Of a stretch of 64,000 nucleotides of DNA, positions 1 to 11,617 are shown one piece after another. Under the pieces are notes generated by a model. That model searched no databases. It was not told the DNA's origin and worked only from the letters and a program-made list of their open reading frames with translations. This stretch comes from Suillus spraguei (lineage: Eukaryota; Basidiomycota; Agaricomycetes; Boletales; Suillaceae): NCBI GenBank assembly GCA_016800925.1, contig JABCPU010000278.1:1-64000 (forward strand), written 5' to 3'. The stretch's first letter is position 1; every line of letters begins with the position of its first letter. The translations under genes were made by a program, and so were the position numbers.

Positions 1-962
1 ACTCACAGCATTACTACTCCAGCATATTGCAGAAGTTGCATTGGCCATGCACTCAGGAAGTGATACTGGGTCTGCTGCAGGTTGTGCCTCATGGTGCTGT
101 TGCTCCTCATCAAGTGTGCGCTGGTAATCCCAGTTCTTGTCAGCTGGGCAATGGTCGCGCACACTGCGCCTAACTCCTCCAATAATTTGGGCAGGTGTGC
201 ACATGCGTACTGGTGAGCATGAGTGCACTGGCAAATGCGCCTGCGCTTGGGGCATCTCTGGTGGCACAGACATAGGTGAATTGTCACAGAGCGACAGCTT
301 TTCCAGTTTCTCAGTTAGTTCTTCTAGCTTGTCTGGGTGTGCATTTGGCAGGTGTGGTAGTGCGCCAGGTTTCAGTGGAGTTTGTGCGCTTTCTGAGGGA
401 TTTGCATCCTCCTCCTTGTCAGATACAGATGCATCAGGGCAATGGCACTGGAGTGGGAACAAAACCTCCCACTGTTGTTCAGCAGGGTGTGCGTGCCAAG
501 GTGCCAGGTCAACATCGGAAACCTGATCAGTTTCATTAAAGGTGACGTGTCTGCTTGAGAATACCGTGTGTTGCGTGAGGTCCATGAGTTTGTATGCCTT
601 TTGACCATGCATGTAGCCAATCATGATCGCCTTGCGCCCTTTGGGGTGAAACTTTCCTTTGTGCTTGTTTTTGGTCTGAGTGCATATGCAGGGCATCCAA
701 ATGGGCGGAAGAAAGAAGGGTCTGCATTCTGATTGAACAGTGTTTCATATGGCATCTTCCCTTTTATGACTGCAGCTGGGCTGTGGCCTGTGACATAGGC
801 AGTGGTTGACATTGCGTCCATCCAGAAAGATTTCAGCAACTTGGTTTCTTCCAGCATGGCTGTGGCGAGTGTTGAAAGTGTTTGATTCATGCGCTCTGTG
901 ATGCCATTTTGCTCTGGGGTGTCAGCTGCAGTGGTTTCGAGTATGGTGCCATCAGTGTGGAG
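1..962 (-). pseudogene. Ty1/copia polyprotein fragment (integrase C-terminal half)
   Basis: Read on the minus strand this gives the end of a copia integrase core: TPEQNGITERMNQTL around 880-925, which carries the catalytic Glu region, then SFWMDAMSTTAYVTGHSPA, the FGCPAYALRP block, and after a frameshift near 655 the KFHPKGRKAIMIGYMHGQKA and SSRHVTFNETD segments typical of the integrase C-terminal region. The remainder down to position 1 looks like the variable integrase-RT linker. The reverse transcriptase would lie outside the window. The 5' part (first two catalytic Asp residues, gag, protease) is missing: at about 964 the sequence changes abruptly into a LINE endonuclease. The family assignment is firm; the element is dead. 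Confidence 0.85.
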
Positions 963-964
963 TT

Positions 965-1231
965 TCAGTTTATGACAAAAGTGACCCCTGCTGAAGTTCC
1001 TGGGCGGATAGGGTCTTTTGAGTTTATAACTCTCATTCTTCGCAAGTATAGGGTCTCTATTTGGGTCTTGTGTTCATCGTTCAAGTGAGTTTCTTGTAGA
1101 CATAGTATTCTGATCTTTATCTCTCTCATTATGTGCTTTATCACCGGCCATTTAGATATGTTACTATGTCCTAGGTGTTGGGATGCATGCCCTTTAATGT
1201 TTAAAGTTGCAATATGAATGTTTGCTGTCAA
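965..1231 (-). pseudogene. LINE ORF2 start: AP-type endonuclease, truncated
   Basis: An 88-residue frame starts with MTANIHIATLNIKG and continues with ILCLQETHLNDEHKTQIE, the N-terminal motifs (TLNxxG and LQETH, containing the catalytic Glu) of the endonuclease/exonuclease/phosphatase fold that opens ORF2 of non-LTR retrotransposons. The frame stops after about 85 residues, where copia sequence begins, so the rest of the endonuclease, the reverse transcriptase and the RNase H are absent. It lies downstream of the ORF1 remnant on the same strand, the usual LINE order. Confidence 0.85.
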
Positions 1232-2121
1232 TTTTTTCTTTTTGTGTGTGATGCCACTTAGATTAGGGTTTGCCTGGTTTGGCGTTTGTGGGCTCCACCT
1301 CCCATCTCCCGTGTATTTTCATTGGGGGAGGATCTGGTGGTTTGAAATCCTCCCCCTCTATTACTTGGGAGGCTTGAACCAAGACTGGGAAACAAACTGT
1401 ATTGAGAGTTTAAGTTGTTATTTTGAGATGTGGTCGATATACTGCACCATCTGATACAACCATCAGGAGGTGAGGACTACCATATCCTGGATAGCCATGG
1501 TAGATATATGTTTGCACTTTTGGATTGGTGAGCTCTGTTTTTACTTTTGTGGTCACTTCAGCTTCTCAGCATGGCGAATCCTTGGCCTAAATAGGCCTCC
1601 ATTTTTGGCTACTGCCATAGGGACTACCATGACTTTCCTGTCCCACTACTGCGACCAGTATATTTGGGTCATGAGTACTTTTTTTTTTTGGAAGAGTGGG
1701 GGTTATATTCAAGTATGGAGATACAAGGTAGGTAGGAGGTAGGTCAGCAAAGTATGTAGCTAGGGAGGTATGGTGTTCAAGAGGTTTCAGGTGCATATAC
1801 AGGTAGCAGGTGGCGAGTCGCAAGGGTAGATATAGAATGTTCTAGGCAGGGGTGTTCCTTCCCCTTCCTCTGCCTCTCATGTTTGTGTTGGATGGCCTCA
1901 GGTTGACATTGTGCTTTGGTCCATTCCAGAGAGGGACATTGGGGAAAGGGCATAATCTGTGAGGGTGGGCGATTGAATGACAGAGTGGGCATGGAATGAA
2001 GTTGATGGTGGTGCCACTGCCTTCAAGTTCTGAAGGGTATGTGAGAGAGTGGAGATAGGCTTGTAGCTTGGTCCACACAGCGGGGTCACTGGTAGGACTC
2101 ACAGCAAAGATGTTGTAGCAG

Positions 2122-3826
2122 TGTAAAGATACAATCTAGCCTGAGCTGTAGATGAACTACAGCCTAAGCTAGTATACGAGTCTTGCACTCTACCTAGTCT
2201 GCTTCACTTGCAAAGGCAAGAACATTCGACCCTAAAGGGAATGCTAAGTTAGTATAGTTCGAAAATGCCCAATCAGTGGTGTGTGACTGCCGTCAGAGGT
2301 AGCGATATGCTAGCGGTGACCTCCGGTCCATAGGAAACTTGCAGTAAAACTCATGGTAAGCGTGGGAATGTGGTAGGCAAGCGGTAGCATGAACAGTAAA
2401 ACTGCGGTAGTATGAGCGGTAAAAATGCGGTAAGCATGGGAACTTCTGCAGTAAAACAAGCGGTAGTGTAGCGGTGAAGCATGAGAAAGCGGTAGTGCTA
2501 GCAGTGAAGCGCAGGAAAGCGGTAAAGAGCGGTAGTGCGTGCAGCAGTATTGCAATTCTTAGAGACAGTAATTTCAGCGAAAGACTTTATTGCATTAGAG
2601 ACAGTGGTAGTGACTATTCCTAAGTACCATGTGTATCATAGGAGGGAAGTAAGGAAAGAGTATGGGTACCTAGGAATTTTATACTAAGGAATAGCTGCGG
2701 AAACGGAAGGGATAGGATTCACATGCAGCAGACATGTGTTAAGACCGTACTCAAAGGGAGAGAGATCCGAAGGGCTTTGGCCTCAGTTCATGCACTGTGC
2801 CCCTTTCCTGAGTAATGCCCCTTATTTCAGGGAGAAGGTATACGTCCAAAGATCCAGAAGGAGTTGCGTGACGGATCTGGACGTCCAAAGGTATCGGATA
2901 TGATATGTCCAAAGGTTATCCAGAACATAGGAATAGAACAAGGATTAAGACTAGCTAACTAGAAACTAACAGAGATAGACTATCCGAAGATAGAGTCGGA
3001 GATATAGACTATAGGAATCAATCCCAAGTCTCGGAAGATGACTTAGAGCAGAAAGTGACTCAAGTCCGGAGGAAGCAGAATGAGCAGAATCTAAGATGAT
3101 ATTTGAACTAAGGTTCTACAGAGATCTACAAGTGGTTTATATACTGTAAGTATCTAATACGGATAATCAACAAGTACAGGACCGAGGGCTATGTACGAAG
3201 TGTAACGGAAGTCTATTAGTTAATGCACAGTGGATCAGTAAGCATGAATCGGAAATGAAAATGAACATAGGTAATGGATCAGTGACACAGGATGGAAATA
3301 TACACAGCTGGAATACCGGAAACAGGAGGAATGACTAAAGGAGATAGACGCAGATATACACAAGGGAGTTAAGGTGCGAGAAGTGGGCACATTCGGATGG
3401 GTGATCCGGACAGGATCTGTGGACCGGACGGAAATAGAATTGATTGGATCTGATTGGATATGGTCGGATCTGGGATTAGAAGTATGGTATATGACAACAT
3501 GTAATAAGACTGCACTACAGTTTACAAAACATCATGTACCGGCGAGACTGGATGGACATAGGACAGACAGTAAATCTTGCTTGAGGATGCCAAATGGGTT
3601 CACAGAGATTGCTGAAGATCACCGCTTCACAAAAAAGTTGCCATAGTACAGCCGCTAAGCTGCAACGAGGCTTCCGGAGTGCAGAACAATACCATTAGAT
3701 AGGGGTAACACATGGTAAAGTGTCACAGCAAGGGATGGTGAAGCCAAAAGGTAAGGATAATGATAGCTGTGTCACACCTATACAAAAATGTGCCGTTTCG
3801 AGCCCAGCGTGAGTTTGTTCATCACA
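2122..3826. mobile_element. Solo LTR, family LTR-A (variant A2), inserted in LINE ORF1
   Basis: Starts TGTAAAGATACAATC and ends TTCATCACA. Without the nested LTR-C at 2737-3496 it is about 945 bp. The same 3' third recurs at 62784-63111. Flanking tetramers are GCAG on the left and GTGG on the right, which I read as a decayed GCGG duplication. Removing the insert restores the LINE reading frame. The part at 2310-2540 is packed with GCGGTA-type hexamers. Confidence 0.8.
2737..3496 (-). mobile_element. Solo LTR, family LTR-C (Gy3 LTR), nested in LTR-A2
   Basis: Begins TGTTAAGACCGTACTC and ends GGTATATGACA, the reverse complement of the Gy3 LTR at 43981-44743. It is flanked by a perfect 5-bp duplication, ACATG at 2732-2736 and 3497-3501. 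This is a third-level insertion: LINE, then LTR-A2, then LTR-C. It contains the divergent GTGCCCC block and TATATA segment common to this family. Confidence 0.9.
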
Positions 3827-5184
3827 GTGGGGCAGGGAGATGCCACCACTAGCCTTGAAGTCAAGGCACTCGACCCAGAGAGAGTTGATAAAGTCCCAGG
3901 CTGCGATGTGAACTTTCTCTTCGGGAATTTCGCATTCAGAGAGAATATCTTTAATGTCCCATCTCATCATGTCTTCTGTCCAGGTGTCGTGAACAGCGGA
4001 TTTGACCATGTTAGTGTCCGTGGTGGAGAAGCCATGTAGGCAGAATAGAAGGAGTGGGGGGGAGTTTATGCTAAACTGATGGGCCATGAAGGAGATGTCT
4101 GTTGAACACCATATGCATTGGTTTAGAATTAAAGTTTTTGTATCCTCAGAGATATTATAGGTGAGGAAGCTGAGAGGCCAGTCGGTTGGTTTTTGCTGTT
4201 GTGGTCAAAGACTCTGATGAGAATCTTGGGGTGGGGAACTTTCAGCCATGCTGTAATTACTTTGGCAGCCTGGAAATCAAAGAGCTGTGCTGCATGAGTG
4301 AGGTGGATGTGGGGGAAGCCGCCATGGGGGATTGGGGTGAACTGTGGTATGACCATTAGGGAGTTGACACCATTCAATCTGATGATGGATTTATTGGTCT
4401 TGGCAACAGTGAGGTGTGCGCAAAGGTCTTCCTCAGTTGCAGGGGCAGGTGGAGTGGCTTTCAGAGGGACAGAGGTCAGACTAGTTGATGGGGGGGAGTG
4501 ATCCAACATGACTTCATCATCTGTGTCAGGTGGGGGGCGGGGTGGGCTATGTGTGGGGGGGGGAGTAGGGGGCGTCTTGTCTTCCATATTGATTGTGGGG
4601 GAGAGGGATGGTTTGGGGTTAGTGACAGGGGTGGTGGTGGGTTCAGGGACCGATATGGTAGGGGTGATGTTCCTTGGGGTTGGGGATGGGGTGGAGGGGG
4701 TTGATGCAGTCTCTATTGGGGTGTCCCCTTTGTCTGTGAGGACATTGGGGGGGAAGAATTGTGAGCCAGAGCATTGATGTCTGGGAAGGGGTTGTCTCGT
4801 ACCCATTGGGGATCGCCAAGCGCTGATGTTGGCAGTCTTTGCACTAGAGAGGTCCTTCATCTTTGCTGAAGTGGTTGGGGTGTTCGTTTGGAGTGTCATG
4901 GATTATATAGGTCTTGGTTTTGTCAGGGTTGGCAGCCTCATTTTTGGGTGTGAGCTGCTTGGGTGGTTATGGCTGTGTGAGATTTGCATTAGGTTTAATG
5001 TGACAGGGGAGTTATCAGGCATGTAGCGTGTATTTCTTTCAGGAGAGGTGATAATGGAGTTCATATCTCATGTTTTGTTCTGCATGCTTTGATAAGGGTG
5101 GTTAATACATACTCAGTTTGTAGGGTAGTGCATCTGGTGTTTATTCTGGTTTAGATATCTGTTGATATTTTACGTGGGCGTGTT

Positions 5185-5601
5185 CATCAGGAAATCATGA
5201 GTTTACTTATTCCTTACTTATTTCAAACTTTTCCCACTTATTTCAAATGGACCTACTTTTTTTCTGAAATTTGACAACTGCTTCAAAATTGAGTATTCCA
5301 ATATGTTTGTTGGGCCTGAGAGACAAGTTTCATTGCATAAGACCAACAATTAGTGACTAGTATGAAGCTCGAGTGACACATTAATGCTGATGATTTTATT
5401 TCTCAAATATTCTCTTGAGGTACTATTTTGCAAATTAAGAGTCCAATAATTTTATAGCACACATTTATAATGATGGCTAACAGATCCTGATAGTTCAGTT
5501 GGGACCAGGTGGTAATTTAAGAGAAATAAGTAGATCCATTTGGAATAAGTGGGAAAAGTTTGAAATAAGTAAGGAATAGGTAAACTCATGATTTCCTGAT
5601 G
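5185..5601. mobile_element. MITE-like element with terminal inverted repeats of about 73 bp
   Basis: The first 73 bases, starting CATCAGGAAATCATGAG, reappear as the reverse complement of the last 73 bases, which end CTCATGATTTCCTGATG, with only a few mismatches. The 270-bp centre has no coding potential. No convincing target duplication was seen next to the arms. It is consistent with a non-autonomous DNA transposon or a foldback element; superfamily unknown. Confidence 0.7.
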
Positions 5602-6600
5602 CTGGGGTGCGATTTGGTTGGGAGATAGCTGCTGCACGTTCTCGCTTGTGGTGCTTGGTGGGTGGGGTGTTCGACTTATACCTCGTGGTTGCTGGTATTG
5701 AAAACATGTGGGTATATGTGATTTTTAGGTGGGCCAGGTTGTGCTGTGAGCTTTCTGGCTCGACCTTGCCCGCTTTTTCAGCGTGGGAATTCCGTCCACT
5801 GGTGGTGGTACGAGAACAAGGCCCCCCCCCCCCGATGATATATTCGTGCCGACGTTCTTTCTAGGCGCTATGCTTGATTCAGTTCTCACCGTGTTCTAGG
5901 TCTCATCAATCTATTTGCAATGCTAGACGTTATATATAGTGGGTACTCCCTCCCCTCTTGATTCGCGATGAAGACTGCGCTTCTGAAGTTCTGATCCTCC
6001 TTCATCTCATGCAAATTCGCGACGACCTTCCATAGGATTAATGAAGCAAGGCTGAAGCCTGATCACGTTCAAACGGTCGAGGTTCTTAACCACTCTGACA
6101 TATCTTACATTGGCGAATTGGGACTACCGCAACGCTACCATCAATCACTTCCGAAGTTCCAGCAACATGGGCGGCTGCCATCGCACGTTCCTCCAAGTTC
6201 AACAAAACCATCACCCAAAAAGGTAGGTCGCACTCTTATCTTGAGATGATCATTGACTTGAATCTAGGAAAAGGATGAGGAGCGGTGAAATGTGAGCATG
6301 GACCACTGGTTTTTCAACTGTTTCCTGACGTCAGAAATAGTCGACAGCACTGTTTGACAATCCCTCGAAAATCAGCGTCCTTATTCTGTCAAGTGTTTTT
6401 CTCTTTTCCAACGTAGTCAGTGCTTTTGTCTCACCCAAGTTTCGTGCAGTCATACTTTGAGGTGTGGTAGGCCGCCATGACGGCCCTTCAGATTCAAAAT
6501 ATTATACTGAGTCCATGTTAAAATTCTAGCGTGTTCACCTTCTTTATCAATGCAGTTGATGTACCCTCAGTGACCTTCAAATGCGACGCTCGCTGTGACG
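5602..6600. other. Intergenic, no recognised gene
   Basis: Contains a C homopolymer near 5822-5833. A short stretch at about 5850-5888 is also found at 26590-26637 next to a hAT end. No open frame here has protein-like composition that I recognise. Confidence 0.5.
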
Positions 6601-7069
6601 ATGTCCAAACTGTCATTCACTGTGCGCAAACTCCCACCAGCCGATAACAACATCAAACTCTCGGCACTCCCTCGCCATCTCTCTGCTTCCGGCTATCCAC
6701 TCCCAGGTTCTGCTCGTACTTTCAGCTCCTGAGAGGATTCTGACGAGGAGGCGGGATCATGTTTGCTGATGGTGGCGTAAGGATGAGCCAGACTCTAGCG
6801 ATGAAGACAACTTTCTCGAGAACGAGCTTGTCACTTCTTTCAACAAGTTCGGCGCAAGCGATGTGTTCTTCCAAAATATTTCTACAGCTCACGAAAGGCA
6901 CATGTGCTACTTACATCATTCAGTATAAATGGCAAAAAGCCAAACTCCAAAGTTCCTACGGGTCCACTTGTCGTTTTTGAAGCCAAATCCTGACTGGCGG
7001 GAGGCGACGCGCACCAGAAATAACAAACAGCATAAATCCTTGCAGGGAAACAAAGACAGAACCTGGTCG
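6601..7069 (+). pseudogene. Fragment resembling the Spp2/GPKOW G-patch splicing factor N-terminus
   Basis: The frame opens MSKLSFTVRKLPPADN and includes LSALPRHLSASGYPLPGS before a stop. In another frame come SSDEDNFLENELVTSFNKFG and, later, NPDWREATRTR. This order (SFTVR start, LPRHL, acidic patch, ELVTxFxKFG, then xxDWRE) matches what I remember of fungal Spp2-like proteins, which bind the DEAH helicase Prp2 in the spliceosome. There are at least three frame breaks and no G-patch, so it is a dead fragment. The identification is from memory and moderate. Confidence 0.45.
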
Positions 7070-7332
7070 AACCAAATTTTTCGAACCAAATTCCCGCTGC
7101 ATGTAGGTGGAGGGTCTGTCTGGTCGTGATTTTCTTTGCAAATACAGTCATGACATGTCGGAGCGAGGAGATTGTCATGTGAATGTCATCTTCGGACAGA
7201 GATGGTATGGTGTATAGTGGAGCTTTGTATGAAGTAATGATTAAATCCAGCTAGTTATCTCGAGTGTTTTGACGTCCATCATACAGCAGTGAACAGAATC
7301 CACGGATATAAATAACTCCAAAATGCACGTCG

Positions 7333-10300
7333 CTACAATATCTCAAGTGTCTTGACCATGTCCGGAATAGAAGAAAGGTCTTTGACTTGTGCAATAATAT
7401 CATGATCTGATGCGATTCTCTTGTATTCTCCCCCGCGCTGCTGTGCTAGTAAAAATGCGCCAAAAGGCTGCTCAAGACGAGCAGTCAATCGCAACGCTCG
7501 ATCGATCAATGCCGGATCAACCGACTCCTGTGCTTCAGGGAATCCCCAGGCGATTCCTGTAATGGAGACCCGGGAAGAGACCAATAATCCTCCTCGCTCT
7601 CTGTGTCGTCAGCAATGTCAGGCAGCTCTGCCAAGCTAGATGACTCCGCGAAGTCAGGAAGCTCGAGGAGATAACGATTCCACGGACGAACAAGCAAAAA
7701 CGTCTGCATAGTGGGTCGTGGCGATGAGAACTGAAGTAGCGTGTTTTCGTGGTGATCAGCAGGTCATGAAGCCCGTCGGCCTTGACTTCATATATCTCCT
7801 GGTCTTGACCCCCGTTTGACTGCTGTGACACGAAATGCAATGCAAGGCAGATGCAGTCTGCATTGTGCGAAACGAGGGGCATTCAGGTTGTCAAGCAGGT
7901 CGTAAAGTTTCAGAATTGAATCTAGAGCCACGACAGGTCGGAGTGAGGATATTGACGTCTGGATGTCATCTTCGGACAGAGATGGCATGGTGTATGGTGG
8001 AGCTTTGTATGAAGTGATGTCGGCCGGCAGGCAGCTATTGAATTCGGAGGATCTCCCCACCCAGTCCAAGGCACTGATGTCACCTGACTGAGCTACGACC
8101 TCCTGCAAGAGCCTCCCAAGCGCCTTTTGCTTCTTCTCACCATAAATAACAGGCAGGTTGACGCCGAAGATACCAAATAATGAGTATGCAGTGTCTTCCT
8201 GCCATGTGGTGACACGGGCCGACACCCATTGGAGTTTCTCCCGGGCGTTTCTCATCCCCGGACGGAAGGCAACAAGGGCATGGGAATCTATGCCTGTCGC
8301 ATCCCCCATCTCCTTCATGATTGCAAGGGAATCCTTGTGGTTAGGAGAGCGATCGTCGAGATATAGGGACCAATCGTTCTGGTAAAATAGGACAAGTTGG
8401 GGGCGAGGAATTCCTGAACTGTCCATCCTCGCGTGTTCCAAGCGCTACTTGCGAGTGCGCCAGCCTGCGACAAAGGTGGAACATCCGACAGGTAGATGAT
8501 GGTAAGCGCTGAATGGCGATACCAGATAAACATGGAGTTAACTGATTGTTGGAGCTCGACATTATTAGTCTGGTCGATGCAACAGGTATCAACCCATGCC
8601 CAGCGATACCCTTGATTACGAGCAGTTTCACAGAATGACTTCAACTTCGCGATGCCACCGACTGGGTTCAAGTCATATACCACCTTGCCCTGGATATCGT
8701 GCAACAACGGCTCCATCTCTTCCCACCTATGCGATAGCATGACATAACTGAAGTATGTCGCCACCACGTCCTGGATGCGTTCCATTTGAAGGTCTGCATG
8801 CTTCATTGTGGATGACAGAAGTTCTTTGTACTCTACGCTCGTTCTGAAGGTACTGATCTGTACTTCACGATTACACAAGCGCCCAGTGGAAGTGTTGATT
8901 AGACGATGGGGGGCGTCGTCGAGTCGAGTCTTGATCGCCTCTTGAATAGCACCTTCTGCTTTCGATGGGGTAGTATACTGTCGGCGCAAGTCTGGAAAAA
9001 GAGTCAGCAATGTTGAAGGATGTGTCATTTGGAGCGTACTTTGCGTTTGTGTGTCGGGAGCATTTTCCAACTTGGAGAGCATGATTCTGAAGGCCGCGAT
9101 GGCTTCATCATATCGTTTTGCGTCATGAAGTACCGCATGCTTCAACTGATAACCAATGTAAGATGAGGGGTTGAGTTCGATGACCTGCGTGTCATCAAAA
9201 TGAGTATCGAATACGAAACGACAGTTGTCATCGTACCTTTTCCGCATCGAGAAGGGCATCGTCCCATAGCATTTTCGCTGACCTTGCCCTACTGCGGTTC
9301 GCAAAGACGGTATCCGTTGCAAAATCGCAGTCGATCACCGCAGAGTAAAGCTCGATAGCTCTGTCATAGTTACCCGCAGCAAGAGCATCATCACCGCCCG
9401 CGGCATAGTGCATGCTGCAATCTCGTTTGAAAGCTAAGTAAAATGATGGGGTCAGAAATTATACCTGGTTGACATCACGAAAACTTGCCTGTGACCAATC
9501 AAGGCAGCATGTTTTTGTGGCTCGTCAGCCATATCTATCATATATCGATATGCTTCGATGGTTTCTGGAAGTCTACCTGCTCGAAGGAGCGCATGACACC
9601 AATTCTGGTGTGCAATTCTCCATAAGGACATGAGATCCCACCCGAATAACTAGAAAAGGCAGTGGGCATTCAAAATGATATCCAGTTGGATTGGAATCAA
9701 CCTACCACCACGAATACATCATACTGAGAATGAATGTCTGACATAGACGAGAAACGAATAGTGTTGACAGCGGAAGTGAAGTGGTCAGCAGCTTGCTGTG
9801 ACGCACTCCATCCACGCCATTCAAGACATTCAAGCCTAATTGGACATGTAGATAAGCCTGAGCGCATGAGCGCAACGTTAATACATGGAGTGGGCTTGGC
9901 TGTGTCAAGAACACTCACTTCTACGATTTGACAGGCGAGAGCATCGACATTTGGACAAGTGGCAGCTAGGTCTTGTACGCGCAGAATTGCCTCCTCATGT
10001 TGATTTGCATTAAAAAGGGCGATGGCCTGACAGTTTCCACGTAAGTCGCGACCACACGAGACAAAAATGACGTACCTTGATCAAGAGTAGGAGAAGTGTT
10101 TTCTTGAGATTTGTACCCACGAACATGAACCCAAGGTCAAATGCTTTCATTGCGTTCTGGAACTGCCTTTTACCACAGAGAGCGATGCCTTGGAGATGCA
10201 GCCTATCAAGGATGGCTGAATGCTCATGCCCTATATTGCCATGTAAGATATCCTGTGCTAAAAAGGTCGCGAGAGGACAGTGTATCACCTTGAGTGCGTC

Positions 10301-11617
10301 ATCAAGTGCGCGGTCCCAGTCAGCCTTTCTCGCCAGTACAAACGAGCGATTCGCGTAAGACTTGTAGTTGTTGCTATCAGCGTTGATCTCTTGGTGAGCA
10401 GCCTGTCAGCAGTAGACAAGTCGCCGGTTATGCATGCATTGCGGGCCGATAGGTCGATAGCGAGGATCTGGATCACCCATGGTCAGATTGCATGGTAAGA
10501 ATGAAGACTAGAAACAAACCTCGCAATCAGACTGTTGAACCTTGGAATCAACATTGATGATCAATATGCAAGGAGACGAGCAATGCACGGGAACTCACAT
10601 TATCTGCCACTTGTTCCCTCGGGATGTCTCCCCGTAACACATCTTGAAGAAAATGAGATGAAGAAGGGCGGAGATAAAGAGAATACTTACACCTGATGGC
10701 TGATCCTTGAGAATATACTCGGACGAAGGTACTGCCCACCTTGAGATCATTTTATCTCCTCCTCCGCTGAGGATATGTTTGCCATCCATGGAGAAGGTAA
10801 CACAATTACCGGATCGGAGCAAGTGAATATCGCGATGGTTTGTTGATCCGAAAGCCGCCAAATGCGAACCTGGCGATCATAGATGCGGACGCGAGAAGGG
10901 TGCCAGTAGGGTTAAGGGCAATCATCCAGATATACCCAGTATGGCCCTTGCAGGATTCACCGACTTGCTTCCAGGTCGATGAATCCCAGATCCGTATGGT
11001 GGGATCATTTATCACCACGAGACAAGCTGTTTTCCATCGGGCGTCCACGCGAGTGACTTATTCCATGATTCATGACCTTGAACTTTGCGATGCATTCCCT
11101 TGTGCCTGGATTCCATATTTGAATATCCCTGGTTGCGATGGCAAGATATTCACCAGACGGCGAATACCGAACGCAGGGACTTCGTTGCCACAATTGATTG
11201 GATTTCCTTGCACCTCCCATGTTTTTGTGTTCCAGAACTGTGTTGTGTGATCATATGAGCCACTTGCAAGAAATGTGCTGTCTGGGGAAAAATCAAGCGA
11301 CTTATCGTGTTGGAGTGGACTTTGATGGGTTTGGTGAGAGATTCGCCGTCTCTGTTCCAGGCGATGAGTTCTCCGCCCATCACCGCTTGCGATGAATTGC
11401 CCATCTCTTGATACTGCAAGTCCTCTACTCGTGTGATGCCCCTCCATTTTCTTCAACACAAACCGTCTTCCAAGTCCCACAAACAAGGGTCTTATCGTAC
11501 GAGGCCGTCACCATCGGCGTCTATCGGGGAAGACTGCGACTCCCAAAACATATTTTCATGACCTTCAAATGTTTGAGTAGCCGTTGCGATTGGAATGATG
11601 GGCTGTTCTTCTGTCAT
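7333..11617 (-). pseudogene. WD40-TPR-HET domain protein, decayed (heterokaryon-incompatibility family)
   Basis: Proposed start MTEEQPIIPIATATQTFEGH at 11617. WD40 repeats cover about 11560-10720 (SLDFSPDSTFLASGSYDHTT, DPTIRIWDSSTWKQV, CVTFSMDGKHILSGGGDK). TPR segments lie at about 10450-9090 (KGxALCGKRQFQNAMKAFDL, ALAAGNYDRAIELYSAVID). The HET domain is at 8750-8390 (YVMLSHRWEE, WAWVDTCCIDQ, RGWTVQEFLAP). The C-terminus is RLEQPFGAFLLAQQRGGEY. Introns include 9236-9185 and 9039-8992. Clear frame breaks occur near 8398, 7811, 7746 and 7535, with several more in the WD40 part. HET proteins act in fungal non-self recognition and can trigger cell death; this copy is very unlikely to be functional. 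Confidence 0.85.

Larger units (their letters stand above)
1842..4899 (-). pseudogene. LINE ORF1 (gag-like), interrupted and frameshifted
   Basis: The open frame at 4899-4129 is 256 residues: a Pro/Thr/Ser-rich N-terminus followed by a folded-looking part (KTNKSIIRLNGVNSLMVIPQ and KVITAWLKVPHP). After a frame change near 4130 it continues at 4087-3827 (VKSAVHDTWTEDMMRWDIKD) and, beyond a nested LTR at 2122-3826, resumes at 2121-1842 as CYNIFAVSPTSDPAVWTK. It ends in a Cys-His motif (CPLCHSIAHPHRLC) and an Arg-Gly tail. This is the organisation of a fungal LINE ORF1: a nucleic-acid-binding protein with a C-terminal zinc knuckle. The LINE 5' end is near 5040. Between ORF1 and ORF2 (1232-1841) nothing else was recognised. 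Confidence 0.7.

Noticed and set aside
4498..4777. Gly-rich plus frames
   Set aside because: Reverse of the Pro/Thr-rich LINE ORF1 N-terminus.
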